64,000 nt of DNA from Euglena gracilis (taxonomy: Eukaryota > Euglenida > Euglenophyceae > Euglenales): positions 37,976,654 to 38,040,653 of the forward strand of contig CP154957.1 in assembly GCA_039621445.1 (NCBI GenBank), given 5' to 3'. A model generated the notes under the pieces. That model searched no databases. It saw only the letters and a program-made list of their open reading frames with translations, and had not been told where the DNA came from. Each line of letters opens with the position of its first letter. The stretch's first letter is position 1. Of this stretch, positions 1-9,733 are shown piece after piece. The translations under genes and the position numbers were made by a program.

Positions 1-160
1 TCATTTCCATTCCCTCCGATCTGACCTTTGCCTGTTTCTGCCTTTATCATGCCGACGTCCTCAGCATGAACGCCGGACGCATTCTTTTCTCATGTTCAGC
101 CGAAAACGGAGTGCGTTTCTAGCCAGTCAGCCAGCCAAAAGGCGGAAGAAGAGAAACACC

Positions 161-1663
161 TCGGGCTCCGCACTTTTCCCCTGTGAGGCCATGCCTTGCT
201 CGCCGGCGGTTTGTTGTGATTGTTTCGGCGCGTGGTGTTAGGAAGTCGCACTCCGTGCCTTTGTCGCCTGAGTTGGCTGGCACGCCCTTCGACACCAGAA
301 GAAAGAGCTGCAAACACCTTGACGCCTCGGGCCCCGGACTTTGCCGACACCTTGGGCCCCGCACTTTTCCAATGTGAGGCCATGCCTTGCTCGCCGGCGG
401 TTTGTTGTGATTGTTTTGGCGCGGTGGGTTAGGAGTCCGCGCTGTGTGCCTTTTTTCGCCGGAGTTGGCTGATTCCGACATGGCCCTTCGACACCAAGAA
501 GACAGGAATAAAATCTACGCACGAGGTCTAACCAAGAGAAGAAGTCAAGACAGCATAATATTCAGAGAAAGGACCTACTCAACGTTTGGTCAAGTTTGGG
601 GAAAAAATGCGTACTGGAGAAGGTGTTCTTCCTAAAGGCAAGGTTAACCGGCCCCCTCGTTTAGAACAGCATCTATACCATGAATTTAGAATTGAAGCTG
701 TGGCCAAGATCAAAGCATCAAGTTGAATTGGATTTTGAAAAGATTGAATTCAATGAACAATGAAAAACCTACGAGAACAGCAGCAACAGCTGGACAACAC
801 CGTGTCCGGGAAGATTACGCTGCAGAACCTGCCGGTGCGGCCTCCATCTGGCAATCCGTGGCTTTCCCTCAAAAGAAAATTTCCTTTTCAGAACATTCCA
901 CAACCCCAAAAAGGGACAGCCACAGCCCTTGGCAATTGGTGGCCAAGAAACCAAAGAAAAAACCAATCAAACCCCTTCTACCAGAAGTTGGGTCCTGTCA
1001 CCCAAAAGGGGCAGCAATGGAGGCCCCAAGGTGGTCCTCCATCAAAGTCCCCAGCAATTCAGAACCCCCGTACGGGGAGATGGAATGTGGGCCAAGGGGG
1101 ACAACATCAGCCAGGCCTGGGAGCCAATTCTGCAAGCACATGCCCACTGGACGGCGCAAAAAAGGTCTGTTTAAAACCCAAAAAAGGTTTCCCATTATCA
1201 ACCCCTCAAAGGGGAAAGGGGGGGGGGCACAGAGGCCCCCAAGACTTCACATGCAGCTGGAGACCCACATCAAATCAAGCCAAACCAGGCCATGGGGGCC
1301 AAGGCCATTACGGCCAACAATTTAAAGCCCACTGGGGGCATCAGTTTACAGGCGCTGGGGGCCAGAAGCTAACCAGCTACAGCCCAAAAGGGCCTTACTG
1401 CATGACCCAGCCCCAGGAAGACCCCCCAAAGGGACCCACAGAGGCCCTTTCCTTGGACAAGGGGGACAAGGTACCCACATTGGACCTTGTGGAGGAAAAC
1501 AGGGTACCCACAGTGGACCTTGTGGAGGAGGACAGGGAACCCACCGTGGCCCCCCTGTCAAATCCTCTTGTTTTGCCCATGGCAGGGGAAGATTTGTACG
1601 GGATAACCCCCTTTGCTGCTCCGCTTATTCCAGGTCCATTGGGTTTCCCTGTCCCCGCGTAGG
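161..1663 (+). mobile_element. DIRS-like retrotransposon, 5' fragment (copy A)
   Basis: Starts with the terminal motif shared by the other DIRS copies in the window (CACCTCGGGCTCCGCACTTT at 161-180, followed by a GTGAGGCC-type end and a GCCTTGCTCGCCGGCGGT stretch). A second, diverged copy of the same end lies at about 348-400, so two ends are stacked. The ORF1-like region follows. No RT, RNase H or recombinase is present to the right, so this is a 5' remnant whose rest was lost or replaced after about 1663. Confidence 0.7.
760..1662 (+). pseudogene. DIRS ORF1 (gag-like) protein, truncated copy
   Basis: A 300-residue open frame rich in G, Q, P and K. It matches the N-terminal part of the long minus-strand DIRS ORF at 22.5-26.7 kb through shared words such as GTATALG, QRGKGGG and PQEDPPKG, in the same order. 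Near the C-terminus a 13-residue unit containing VPTLDLVEE is repeated in tandem (about 1470-1545). A second plus frame (723-1325) is also open and carries a PWQLVAKK word matching PWTIVARR in the other copies, so either frame may be the original gag. Function (RNA binding, particle assembly) is inferred from position only. RT and recombinase are missing. Confidence 0.55.
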
Positions 1664-2345
1664 ATTGATCACCCTGCCCAGTTCAATTTCAAATCCCCGC
1701 GCGGCCTTTGTTTAAAATTGTTTCATTTCCTGTGGTTTGAAATGACCTTTTTCCTTTTCGGGGTTGGTGTGGGGTGGGTTCTTGGGGGGTCTCTGGCCAC
1801 AAATCGGGTATAAAACACCTGTAGGTCTTGCTCAAAGCACTTAAATGCCTTCAAGTCGTGGTCAGATCGCTGGATTGAGTGGAGCAGTCTTCGACGAACA
1901 GGTGAAAAATTCTTAGGCACACCGACAGCAACAAGTCCTGCTTCGGACTTCACTTCAGACCACAATACTTGAGCAGATAATCAACTTCCACTTCAAATGA
2001 ATATACTGACAAACTTGAATTGACTTGAAACTTGAACCAGTTATGCCAATGACAAATGGATAATCAGATTGAGTAAGGACAGAGTAGTGACAGAGCCCTG
2101 CGGGACAGGTTGTAAAATCAGTGGTTAAATTCTGGTCAGAGGTTAAAATTCAGTTAGGAGGGGATTATCCTAATTGTTTCATCATTGAAACTGTAGGCCA
2201 AGTCCCCTGGTAGTTCTGTGGGCGCCTGGGGTTACCCTTAAAGGTTAGCGCCTGAGGTTGGTTAACTTACAAGGGCAGCACCCCTGACTCAGCACCCCTG
2301 ACTCACACTCCCCTTCCCAAGGAGATATTTACAACTCTTCTCGCC
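1664..2345. other. Non-coding stretch between retroelements
   Basis: No convincing ORF. A TATAAAA-like word sits at about 1810 downstream of a GC-rich stretch. CACCCCTGACTCA is directly repeated near 2280-2305. It could be a solo LTR or an untranslated end of a retroelement, but no second copy was seen. Confidence 0.3.
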
Positions 2346-3286
2346 TCACTTAGGAAGGGGTGCAGAGTGCGTTTGTTGAAAGGGGGCTGGGCCGTTCCTG
2401 TTTTTGGTCTCAGGTTTGTTCCTCCTCGGGGGGGGGGGGCTGGCCTGGTTTTTTTTCCAGGTGGCTGTCCCCCAGGTCCCTTGTCGTGGGGGCAGGCGCC
2501 AGGCGCCGACCACAAGTCCTGCTTTTTTTTGAAAGTGGGGCAGCTCCCGTTCGGGGTGTTCCACCTCCTCCTGCCAAGCGGTCAGTCGCCGGCCATTTAT
2601 AAAAATCAAAGGCGAAGGCTGAGTCAGGGTCTTTCGGTTAAAATCAGGCTGGGGCAGGGTCCGTTTTTTTTTCCAGGGGAGGTCAGGTGGTTGGTTCCCC
2701 CCATCGGGGGGGGGGGGGCAGGCATTCAGCACCGCCCACAACCAAAAAAAAATATTTTTCCTTTTTTTTGTGGGGGGGCAGTTGGCTGGGCCCCCGTTGT
2801 TTTTTTTGTGTTTTCTTTCTTTTTTTTTCTCTCCTCGGTGGTGCACCCCCCCAGGTTAAGGTCCTGTACGGGGGGGGGGGCAGGCAAGCGCTGCCCACCT
2901 CAGCCAAAAAGTCGTTTTCAATTTTTTTTTGAATGCTCCCTAGGGTGTATCCTGGTACCCCCAGCTCTGTCAGGCGTGGGGGGGGGGAAGGAGGTTCATA
3001 AATGCCCGAATTCCACTCCACCCCGTCTCTTTCGTCAAGCGTCTGTGGATTTAAAAAATTCACGAATTAAGCGGAGGGCTGGGTTTTTGTTGAGCCCTCT
3101 ACGCTTTGGGAGACCAGGTGCAGCCAACGCGGCCAACCCAGGTTCTGGTTTCTTTTTTTTTTCAGGTCCGGGGCTGCCCCCCCCCCCCTCCAGGCCCCTC
3201 GTCGACAAGGAGGGGGGGGCAGGCACATAGCGCTGCCCACGGATCCTACTTAGGGGGGGGTGGAGTTGGCTGGGCCCCCCTTCTTT
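2346..3286 (-). pseudogene. Distal part of the proline/lysine-rich tail of the chromovirus-like element
   Basis: G/T-rich on the plus strand with many G, C and T homopolymers; proline-, lysine- and glycine-rich on the minus strand. Repeated modules of the type T-run, CAGGT, C-run, GGGGGGCAGGC recur about every 100-130 bases. The same composition is found just right of the inserted LTR element (9734-10100). If that element and one CTTT duplication are removed in thought, the minus-strand tail frame continues from 9738 into this block without a stop, reaching about 3056. Homopolymer-length changes break the frame further on. Confidence 0.45.
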
Positions 3287-3796
3287 TGAAAACCCTTTCT
3301 TGGTTCGATATTTTTGCGGATCCTTCGGCCTCGGCTTTTTCTTGAGGCGGCCGCCGGGCTTCGAAGCCAAACTTTTCAGTGTTTTCTTTTTTGTCCTTGG
3401 GCTTTTTCCCTTGATCATTGAAATTCATTTTTTTTTAATTCTGGTATCTTGCATGCACAAACAATTTGTTTTTTTTGTAGTATTCACAAGTGCATTGGTG
3501 GGGATAAGAACCCTGTGTGTGAGATTGGGTTTGGAATTGGTGGGTTCGAGTGGGGACTTTCTTAGGTTAATTAGGGAAAATAGGCAAATCCTACTGTGGA
3601 AAATTGGTCGGCCGGTCTTGAAAATTTCAAAGAATCGGCCCAGCAAGGTCAAAAATTGAGTTCAGGCTTTCAAGCCCAACCATAATAATCTTTTCCCTAG
3701 GTTAAATTCGACTGAAAACCAAAAAGTGGTATTTCAGTGATTTTCGGCCCCACTCAGGCAAATTTTGGCCAATTTTTGGGTTAGGACCCCTTTACA
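3287..3796 (-). repeat. 3' LTR of element B
   Basis: 510 bp, same sequence as 9222-9733 apart from a few changes (for example one extra T in a T-run and single base changes). The inner side carries a purine tract and the outer side shows no primer-binding site, which makes it the 3' LTR of a minus-strand element. Confidence 0.85.
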
Positions 3797-3810
3797 CTCC
3801 CCCACTTAGA
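3797..3810 (-). other. Polypurine tract of element B
   Basis: Minus strand reads CTAAGTGGGGGAG directly before the TG of the 3' LTR, as expected for the plus-strand DNA primer of an LTR retroelement. Confidence 0.55.
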
Positions 3811-4468
3811 AAAATCTCGGGGACATTTTTTAAAAAACGTAAGTAAAAAGAAGGGGTCCGAACGAAAGAAACAATTTGGTTTGCAGAAAAAAAAGAAAAA
3901 AAGTCGTATGTGTGCGGTTGGTAAGAGCAATGAGAAGGGGGGGCAGCCCAAAAGGCCACCCGCGAAAGTAACGGCGGGGGGGGGGGAGCAGCCCAACGGG
4001 CCACACCGCACCCCGGGGAAGATGGTGCAACGTTGCAACATAAAAGTGGAGCAACGGGGTGGCGCACGGTGCGTTGCAACGGTGCGGTGCCGCCGCCCGT
4101 CGCCTCATGCCGTGCTCCTTCGCCGCCACGGTACCGCGTATGTGTGAGTCGTGTGTTCACAATCACAATAAGGTATGCGGTTTTTTATCCCCAAACACCA
4201 CACGACACTCATGCTTAGTATGACACTTTGCGGGCACCCAAGGCGGGTCGGGTTGCAACTTCGAAAGTTGCACGCCGAGCCACAAAGGGGCCTAGGCATG
4301 GTTTCGCGTTTCCAACCCTTGCGAACCGTTTTTTTTTTTTTGACCAACCGTCTTTCAAGAAATCTGGGGGTTTGATAAGCTCGCTTTCCATCAGGAATTC
4401 TTTCTCTTGAGGAGCAAACTCCCTTTTTTTTTGTTGGTTGGGATCCCTTTTTTGTTGGGGTTGTTTGC
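3811..4468. other. Non-coding 3' region of element B
   Basis: No gene seen. Contains several A/T and G homopolymers and a GGTGCAACGTTGCAAC-type word near 4023-4080. Confidence 0.3.
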
Positions 4469-5977
4469 TTAATCCCTTTTTAAGGAGCAAATTACCCTCT
4501 TTTTTTTTTTTTGAAGCGTTGCAACTTTTTTTGTTGGGGGGATTGTTGAATTTCGTGATCTGTTGCTTGTCGCGACCAAACACCAAAAATCAGAATCAAC
4601 GAAAACAACCCCGCAACCCGCGGGATTGGTTCCCCGCAATGACAATTCATCACTTTTCCCACAACCGTAACGGGAAGGTGACTTACGGCCGTTTTTGTGG
4701 GGGGGGGTCACATCAACCCGTGCCCTCCCGGGCCATCTCTCAAATCTTGGCCCAAAAATTCCACCTCTTAGAGAAAAAATGCGCTTGGAAAATCTGTCCA
4801 ACTTTTGCTTTTCAAAAAGCAAATCCAAATCTGTGAAATTCTCATATCCTTGCCATTCCAAAAATTGTTCCTCCGAACCCAAAATTCCTTGGGGGGTACC
4901 CACGGGAGCCTCACCGACAAAATCGTCGGCCATGTCCCATGCCTGGGCAAGTTTCTTTCCCAAAATTCTCTGAAAATTCTGCACACCGTCCTTTACGGGG
5001 GGGTTGGGTTTCACCTCCTCTCCGTAAATAACACCTTTAAAATCCCTGAAGTTATGTCGGTACAACACATCGACTTTTCGTTGGAACGCCCCCCACTCAC
5101 TCGCCTCCGAATGAGTGGGGCTCATCCCCATTTTGTTCATTCCAACTTTATTCCTTTCTTCCACACAACACAACCCGTGAAATTGAACAGAATCCACCTC
5201 CCACACTTGCCCAATAAAAACGTTAGATTTTGTGCCTTGGGTAAAATAGGCAGACTCAAAATTTTTATTGGTCGACCGTTCAACCCATTTTTTCTTCTCT
5301 TTCCCCAAACGGGCGGAAGAAAATTGAAATAATTCACTTTTTTCCACTTGGGAAAAATGAGGGGGTGCAAAAAGCGTTTCAACCCTCCCCTCTTCCTTTT
5401 CCACCTGAAAATTGTCCACTTCCACCACCGTTTCCCAAAATCTGGGGTTCATCCAAATCTCAAATTCGCTTTCGTCATGGGTCATTCGTGGGGGGGTACC
5501 CTGGGTGACCAACACCAAACTCTCCCCCTTTGGAATATGCCTTTCCTCTTTCCCGTCAACCTGAAAAATGACCAAATCTGGGACTCGGTATTTTTTATGT
5601 GACGTCCCACCAAAAATGTTTCCACCAAAACGGTGAAAATGTCCTTTGGACCCAGGGATGGTGAACTTGCACCAAAAACCCGGACACAAACGGTTTGGCA
5701 AACCCTCCACCATTCCCCATATACGAGTGGGCTTTTTGTAGTCAAAAGGACCACATTGACAAAAATCAACGTCCAAAAAAATCAGCCCTTTCAAAAATCC
5801 ACGGTCCTTCATAAGGCCGTTTCGGGGAATTTTTATGAAAATTCTGAGGGGTTGTAAAAATTGGGTGTTGGAAAGTGTCATTTTTGTTCGAGAACCGGCA
5901 TACTCCAAATTTCGTTCACACTTGGTGGGGTCTTGACCATATTTCGTTTTAGGCATGGATGCAAAAGTCAAGTCCAC
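4469..5977 (-). CDS. Methyltransferase-like protein of element B (ORF2)
   Basis: A 502-residue frame starting 28 nt inside the end of the upstream gag-like ORF, in another frame. Residues about 50-90 contain LMKDRGFLKG, then DVDFCQCGPFDYKKPTRIWG; residues about 120-135 contain SHKKYRVPDLV. This order (a GL(L/M) turn, a C-x-x-G...Y-K/R-K-P-T-x-I-W motif, then an arginine/histidine-rich part and IP-x-x-L) resembles the C-terminal half of cytosine-type DNA methyltransferase domains found in some retroelements and protist genomes. The catalytic N-terminal motifs are not visible here and may be absent or diverged. The last 350 residues match nothing I recognise. Alternatively it is an accessory protein of unknown role. 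Confidence 0.45.
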   Translation of the reverse strand: MDLTFASMPKTKYGQDPTKCERNLEYAGSRTKMTLSNTQFLQPLRIFIKIPRNGLMKDRGFLKGLIFLDVDFCQCGPFDYKKPTRIWGMVEGLPNRLCPGFWCKFTIPGSKGHFHRFGGNIFGGTSHKKYRVPDLVIFQVDGKEERHIPKGESLVLVTQGTPPRMTHDESEFEIWMNPRFWETVVEVDNFQVEKEEGRVETLFAPPHFSQVEKSELFQFSSARLGKEKKKWVERSTNKNFESAYFTQGTKSNVFIGQVWEVDSVQFHGLCCVEERNKVGMNKMGMSPTHSEASEWGAFQRKVDVLYRHNFRDFKGVIYGEEVKPNPPVKDGVQNFQRILGKKLAQAWDMADDFVGEAPVGTPQGILGSEEQFLEWQGYENFTDLDLLFEKQKLDRFSKRIFSLRGGIFGPRFERWPGRARVDVTPPHKNGRKSPSRYGCGKSDELSLRGTNPAGCGVVFVDSDFWCLVATSNRSRNSTIPPTKKVATLQKKKKRVICSLKRD

Positions 5978-8453
5978 CCCCCCCTCCAGATTTTGTTCCC
6001 TTAAAAAGCTTCAAAACCTTTGGTACTTTTGACCCAAAAAATCGCTGGACTTTGTCCACAAAAGTGTTTGACTGTGGCGCAAATATTTTCTGAAACAAAT
6101 TTTGCGCTGGGGGCACTTGAACAAAAGTGTTGCCCCTGAAACGTTGGCCACCACTTTTTCCTTGGGCAGTTTCCCAACCTTTGGCATAAAAATTGGTCGT
6201 CTCGCCCCCCATGCCTCGTCCTCCCCCCCCATGGGCATGGGGCCCAAAACTGGGTGCGGGGGGAGCTTGATTTGCATCCAGAATTTTTGTCCAACACTTA
6301 GAGGGATTATTCCCAACCCTACCACAACACTTACACGGTGCTCTGATTAAACAGGTTGTGTGGTTGGGGTTTGGGAGCGGTGCTTCTTTCACCTCTGAAG
6401 AATTTTTTGGCGTTGCCCCCCCTTCTTGACAATTTCTGATGAAATTCTGAGAAAAATTCTCGTTCCGCGTTTTCTGAATGAATTTGGTCCCCCCCATCCA
6501 ATCGGGGGGTTGACTCGTTTCAGGGGGGGGGGCCTGGCCCTTTAAATTCCATCCCCCCTCCGTTTGTTCAAGACATCCCTGTGTCATTCCCATGATTTGA
6601 GCGGGGGGGATATGAAAAACGCTGGGGTAAAACAAAAATTTTTGTCCAAATGACCACCCATTGAGTGAAAGAAGCGAAATTTTGTCCCTTGCCAACTCCT
6701 TTCTGATTACTTCTTCGTTTTGGCTTTCATTCCTCCTTTCTTTGTGAAAAATCTGGGGAAATTCCCGTCTTAGCACATGACAGGTGTCCGCATGAGATGG
6801 AGATTTGACAAAATCCTGAATCGTCAAAAATTCTGTCTCGAAATTCTTCCAATGATCCCCAAAAAATGTTGTTGAAAATCTGGACAGTTTCGTTGTAAAA
6901 ATCTGCCAACGAAAAGAAAATTCAGGCCCGTGACCTGAAAATCTGTTGATTTTTGCCTCATTTTCCACCATGTCCCAAAACGGGACACCAACAAAAATTG
7001 AAATCTGGCAACCAAAAACGTTGCCATCCCCCATCATCCATACCCCTGCCCCCATCCCTGTGAGCAAAATTTGCACCAGGACCATCACAGATGGAAATTT
7101 TTCATGCGTTTCAACGGGAAAGTCCAACACGCTTAGCTGGGGGGCATTCAAAAGGGGTATTGTTTGTGAGTCTGTTACTTCCAAACTTACGGAAGGAGAA
7201 TCCACCATTCTGGGGGAACCAAAAAACTGAGTGAGGGGGGTAAAAACTGTTGTGGGTTGGGTAATGGGAACGTGCAAAGTGTGGCTTTGCCAACAGGGGG
7301 TAGAGACCACCTTATGGTGCTCCTCCCCTTTGGGCAAGACCAACACTCCAGCACTGCTACCCAAAAAAGCCGCTCCCCCTACCTCTGGGCATAGGTTGCC
7401 CGAGTAGGGAGCGACGGGGGGGAAAATTTGAAAAATTTGAAAAACCAACCCAATCACTCTCTCTGGGCTTCTCCTTCTCGTTCCTTCAGGTCCCAACCCA
7501 GAGCTTGGTCCCAACCCAGGCCTTCTCGTCATTTCAGGTCCCAACCGTGCTCCCAACCCACAGCTTGGTCCCAACCCATAGCTCCTGGGTGGGGCTGTCC
7601 TCCTTGTGCTGGCTGCTGCTGGGCCCCCCTGCACCGCCACCACAGCGGTGCGGGGGAGTGGGCCCCCAGACGCCGCCACCACAGCGACGCTGGGGTTGGG
7701 GGTCTCCCTTCCCAGGGTGTGAAAACAAAATTTGCGGCCAGTGATCTGGGCAGGGGGAAAAAACTGTCTACATTGATCCCCTTCCGCAATAAACTGGGAT
7801 TGTGTCCGTTTGAAAATTCTGATACTCTCCAATTGAGAAAATCTGAGACCCTCCAATTGAGAAAAGCTTCGCTCAATCCCAATGACCAAAGTGGAAATTT
7901 CTACAAATCCTTGAATTTTCAGCAAAAGTGCCTGAAACGGCGTTTGATTTGAGTTTTCGTAACCCAAAACTGGTGATTTCTCGTCAAAAAGTTCTTGCCT
8001 TTTGGCGCTGTTGGTCAAAGTAAAATTGGGCTGGAATCCCGCTGAATTTTGATCACTTTTGACCAAAGTTGTTTCCATTTTTGAATCTGGGGGATCTGAA
8101 GTTTTTTCCAACTTTGCCCAGGGAAATTGAAAACATTCTTCGCCCAGCACTTCAAACTGAATTATTTTGTGCACTCTCCTCCTTGCACGTTCTTCCCAAG
8201 GATCTTTGTTTCCCCCCTCCATCTCCATTCCCATTGGGGGAACTGAAATTTGTGTGAGGGGGACAATTCCCGTTTCTCTTCCACCAGCCAAAAAGTCTGA
8301 TGCATGCCCACTCCCAGCCTGAGGGGGCAAAAGGGAAAAATTTCCCGCACGGAGGATTCCACCCATCTCCGACAAGATTGGCTGAAAAAAATGTGAAAAC
8401 CACAGCAAAAATCTGTGGCACAAGCGAAAGTTGTCCTGTACGGAGGATATCAC
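5949..8453 (-). CDS. Gag-like polyprotein with zinc knuckle (element B ORF1)
   Basis: An 834-residue frame. Near residue 720 (about 6291-6342) it has CKCCGRVGNNPSKCW, a retroviral-type knuckle with C-x2-C-x4-N-x4-C spacing in which asparagine replaces the usual histidine. A G/R-rich stretch follows, as in many nucleocapsid regions. About residues 240-330 are low-complexity G/P/A. A charged stretch (EEVIRKELARDK) precedes the knuckle. Position directly after the 5' LTR and the knuckle suggest a gag role: RNA packaging and particle formation in the cytoplasm. A second minus frame (8152-9363, starting within the LTR) is also open upstream and may hold the true N-terminus if a frameshift lies near 8.2-8.45 kb. 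Confidence 0.5.
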   Translation of the reverse strand: MISSVQDNFRLCHRFLLWFSHFFQPILSEMGGILRAGNFSLLPPQAGSGHASDFLAGGRETGIVPLTQISVPPMGMEMEGGNKDPWEERARRRVHKIIQFEVLGEECFQFPWAKLEKTSDPPDSKMETTLVKSDQNSAGFQPNFTLTNSAKRQELFDEKSPVLGYENSNQTPFQALLLKIQGFVEISTLVIGIERSFSQLEGLRFSQLESIRIFKRTQSQFIAEGDQCRQFFPPAQITGRKFCFHTLGRETPNPSVAVVAASGGPLPRTAVVAVQGGPAAASTRRTAPPRSYGLGPSCGLGARLGPEMTRRPGLGPSSGLGPEGTRRRSPERVIGLVFQIFQIFPPVAPYSGNLCPEVGGAAFLGSSAGVLVLPKGEEHHKVVSTPCWQSHTLHVPITQPTTVFTPLTQFFGSPRMVDSPSVSLEVTDSQTIPLLNAPQLSVLDFPVETHEKFPSVMVLVQILLTGMGAGVWMMGDGNVFGCQISIFVGVPFWDMVENEAKINRFSGHGPEFSFRWQIFTTKLSRFSTTFFGDHWKNFETEFLTIQDFVKSPSHADTCHVLRREFPQIFHKERRNESQNEEVIRKELARDKISLLSLNGWSFGQKFLFYPSVFHIPPAQIMGMTQGCLEQTEGGWNLKGQAPPPETSQPPDWMGGTKFIQKTRNENFSQNFIRNCQEGGATPKNSSEVKEAPLPNPNHTTCLIRAPCKCCGRVGNNPSKCWTKILDANQAPPAPSFGPHAHGGGGRGMGGETTNFYAKGWETAQGKSGGQRFRGNTFVQVPPAQNLFQKIFAPQSNTFVDKVQRFFGSKVPKVLKLFKGTKSGGGGGLDFCIHA

Positions 8454-9203
8454 CCATCTCCGACCGTTTTGGCTGAAAATCTGCCAAATTCACAGGAAAT
8501 TTCTGTGACGGGGAAAGGGAAAATTCACTTTTTTCACTTGAAAACTGAAAGATCCTTGGGTGAGGCAACGCCTGGGTTTTTCTGTGGGGGAAAATACGTG
8601 CCACTTTGTAAATGGGACCCTGCCCCCCACAATAAATCTTGCTGAAAATGGATGCCGTTGGCAAAAACTGTGGGGAGACTTCAGAAAATTCCAGAAAATT
8701 CTGGGTCCTCATCGTAATTCTTGCTGAAATTGGCCAAATTGATTGTGAAAAATCTTCTTGGGTCTGAAAATTCAGTGGAAACCCCTGAAAATCTGCTGGG
8801 AATTCACTTTTCTGAAAAAACTGTGGTAATGCGACAAGTAAATTTAGCCAGAAAGATCTTTCTGAAAAATCAGCAGATGGAAAGATGGAAAATTGTGGCA
8901 CTGAATTTCTCCCACTTGACACTTCTAAATGCCTACCATTCTTCGGGTTCTTTAGAAGCCTTAGGGCTGTGGGTGGGGGTTGTATGCTGGCACACCAGTG
9001 TCGTGTGTTGTATGTGTCCGCCTGCTGGGGTCCACCAGCTTCAATACCGCGCGCTGGGGGGCCATTGCAGGGCCCCCCTCCACCAGCTGCAGCTTTCAAT
9101 GTGAACAATGTGTTTGGGGCTTCAGCTTCAATCTTCTTTCTTGTCATTCTTTTTTGTCTTTCTTCTGCTTCAGCTGCCTGGCGCGCCTCGCTCTGGCCGG
9201 AGG

Positions 9204-9221
9204 ATCCGGGTAGGACCTCCA
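9204..9221 (-). other. Primer-binding site of element B
   Basis: Minus strand reads TGGAGGTCCTACCCGGAT immediately after the CA end of the 5' LTR. TGG complements the CCA end of a tRNA. The tRNA was not identified. Confidence 0.5.
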
Positions 9222-9733
9222 TGAAAACCCTTTCTTGGTTCGATATTTTTGCGGATCCTTCGGCCTCGGCTTTTTCTTGAGGCGGCCGCCGGGCTTCGAA
9301 GCCAAACTTTTCAGTGTTTTCTTTTTTGTCCTTGGGCTTTTTCCCTTGATCATTGAAATTCATTTTTTTTTAATTCTGGTATCTTGCATGCATAAACAAT
9401 TTGTTTTTTTTTTGTAGTATTCACAAGTGCATTGGTGGGGATAAGAACCCTGTGTGTGAGATTGGGTTTGGAATTGGTGGGTTCGAGTGGGGACTTTCTT
9501 AGGTTAATTAGGAAAAATAGGCAAATCCTACTGTGGAAAATTGGTCGGCCGGTCTTGAAAATTTCAAAGAATCGGCCCAGCATGGTCAAAAATTGAGTTC
9601 AGGCTTTCAAGCCCAACCATAATAATCTTTTCCCTAGGTTAAATTCGACTGAAAACCAAAAAGTGGTATTTCAGTGATTTTCGGCCCCACTCAGGCAAAT
9701 TTTGGCCAATTTTTGGGTTAGGACCCCTTTACA
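9222..9733 (-). repeat. 5' LTR of element B
   Basis: 512 bp, near-identical to 3287-3796. Begins TGTAAAGGGG and ends GGTTTTCA in minus orientation. The TGTAA start overlaps the apparent stop codon of the adjoining 290-residue frame. Confidence 0.85.

Larger units (their letters stand above)
3287..9733 (-). mobile_element. LTR retrotransposon without visible RT or integrase, nested insertion (element B)
   Basis: Bounded by two direct repeats of about 510 bp that begin TG and end CA in minus-strand orientation and differ at only a few positions, so the insertion is young. The right-hand LTR (the 5' one) is followed on the minus strand by TGGAGGTCC, a plausible tRNA primer-binding site. The left-hand LTR is preceded by a purine tract, GTGGGGGAG. 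CTTT flanks both outer ends (3283-3286 and 9734-9737), a 4-bp target duplication. The interior encodes a gag-like ORF with a zinc knuckle and a methyltransferase-like ORF. No YxDD, RNase H or DDE motif was found, so it probably depends on another element. Confidence 0.82.

Noticed and set aside
4469-5977. Reading the 502-residue ORF as pol
   Set aside because: No YxDD, RNase H acidic motif, or DDE core was found.
7020-7090. Aspartic-protease signature in the gag-like ORF (LLTGMGAGVW)
   Set aside because: The catalytic aspartate is missing and it lies upstream of the zinc knuckle, opposite to the usual order.
8152-9363. 403-codon minus frame at the start of element B
   Set aside because: Begins within the LTR and overlaps the gag-like frame. 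Kept only as a possible N-terminus mentioned under ORF1.
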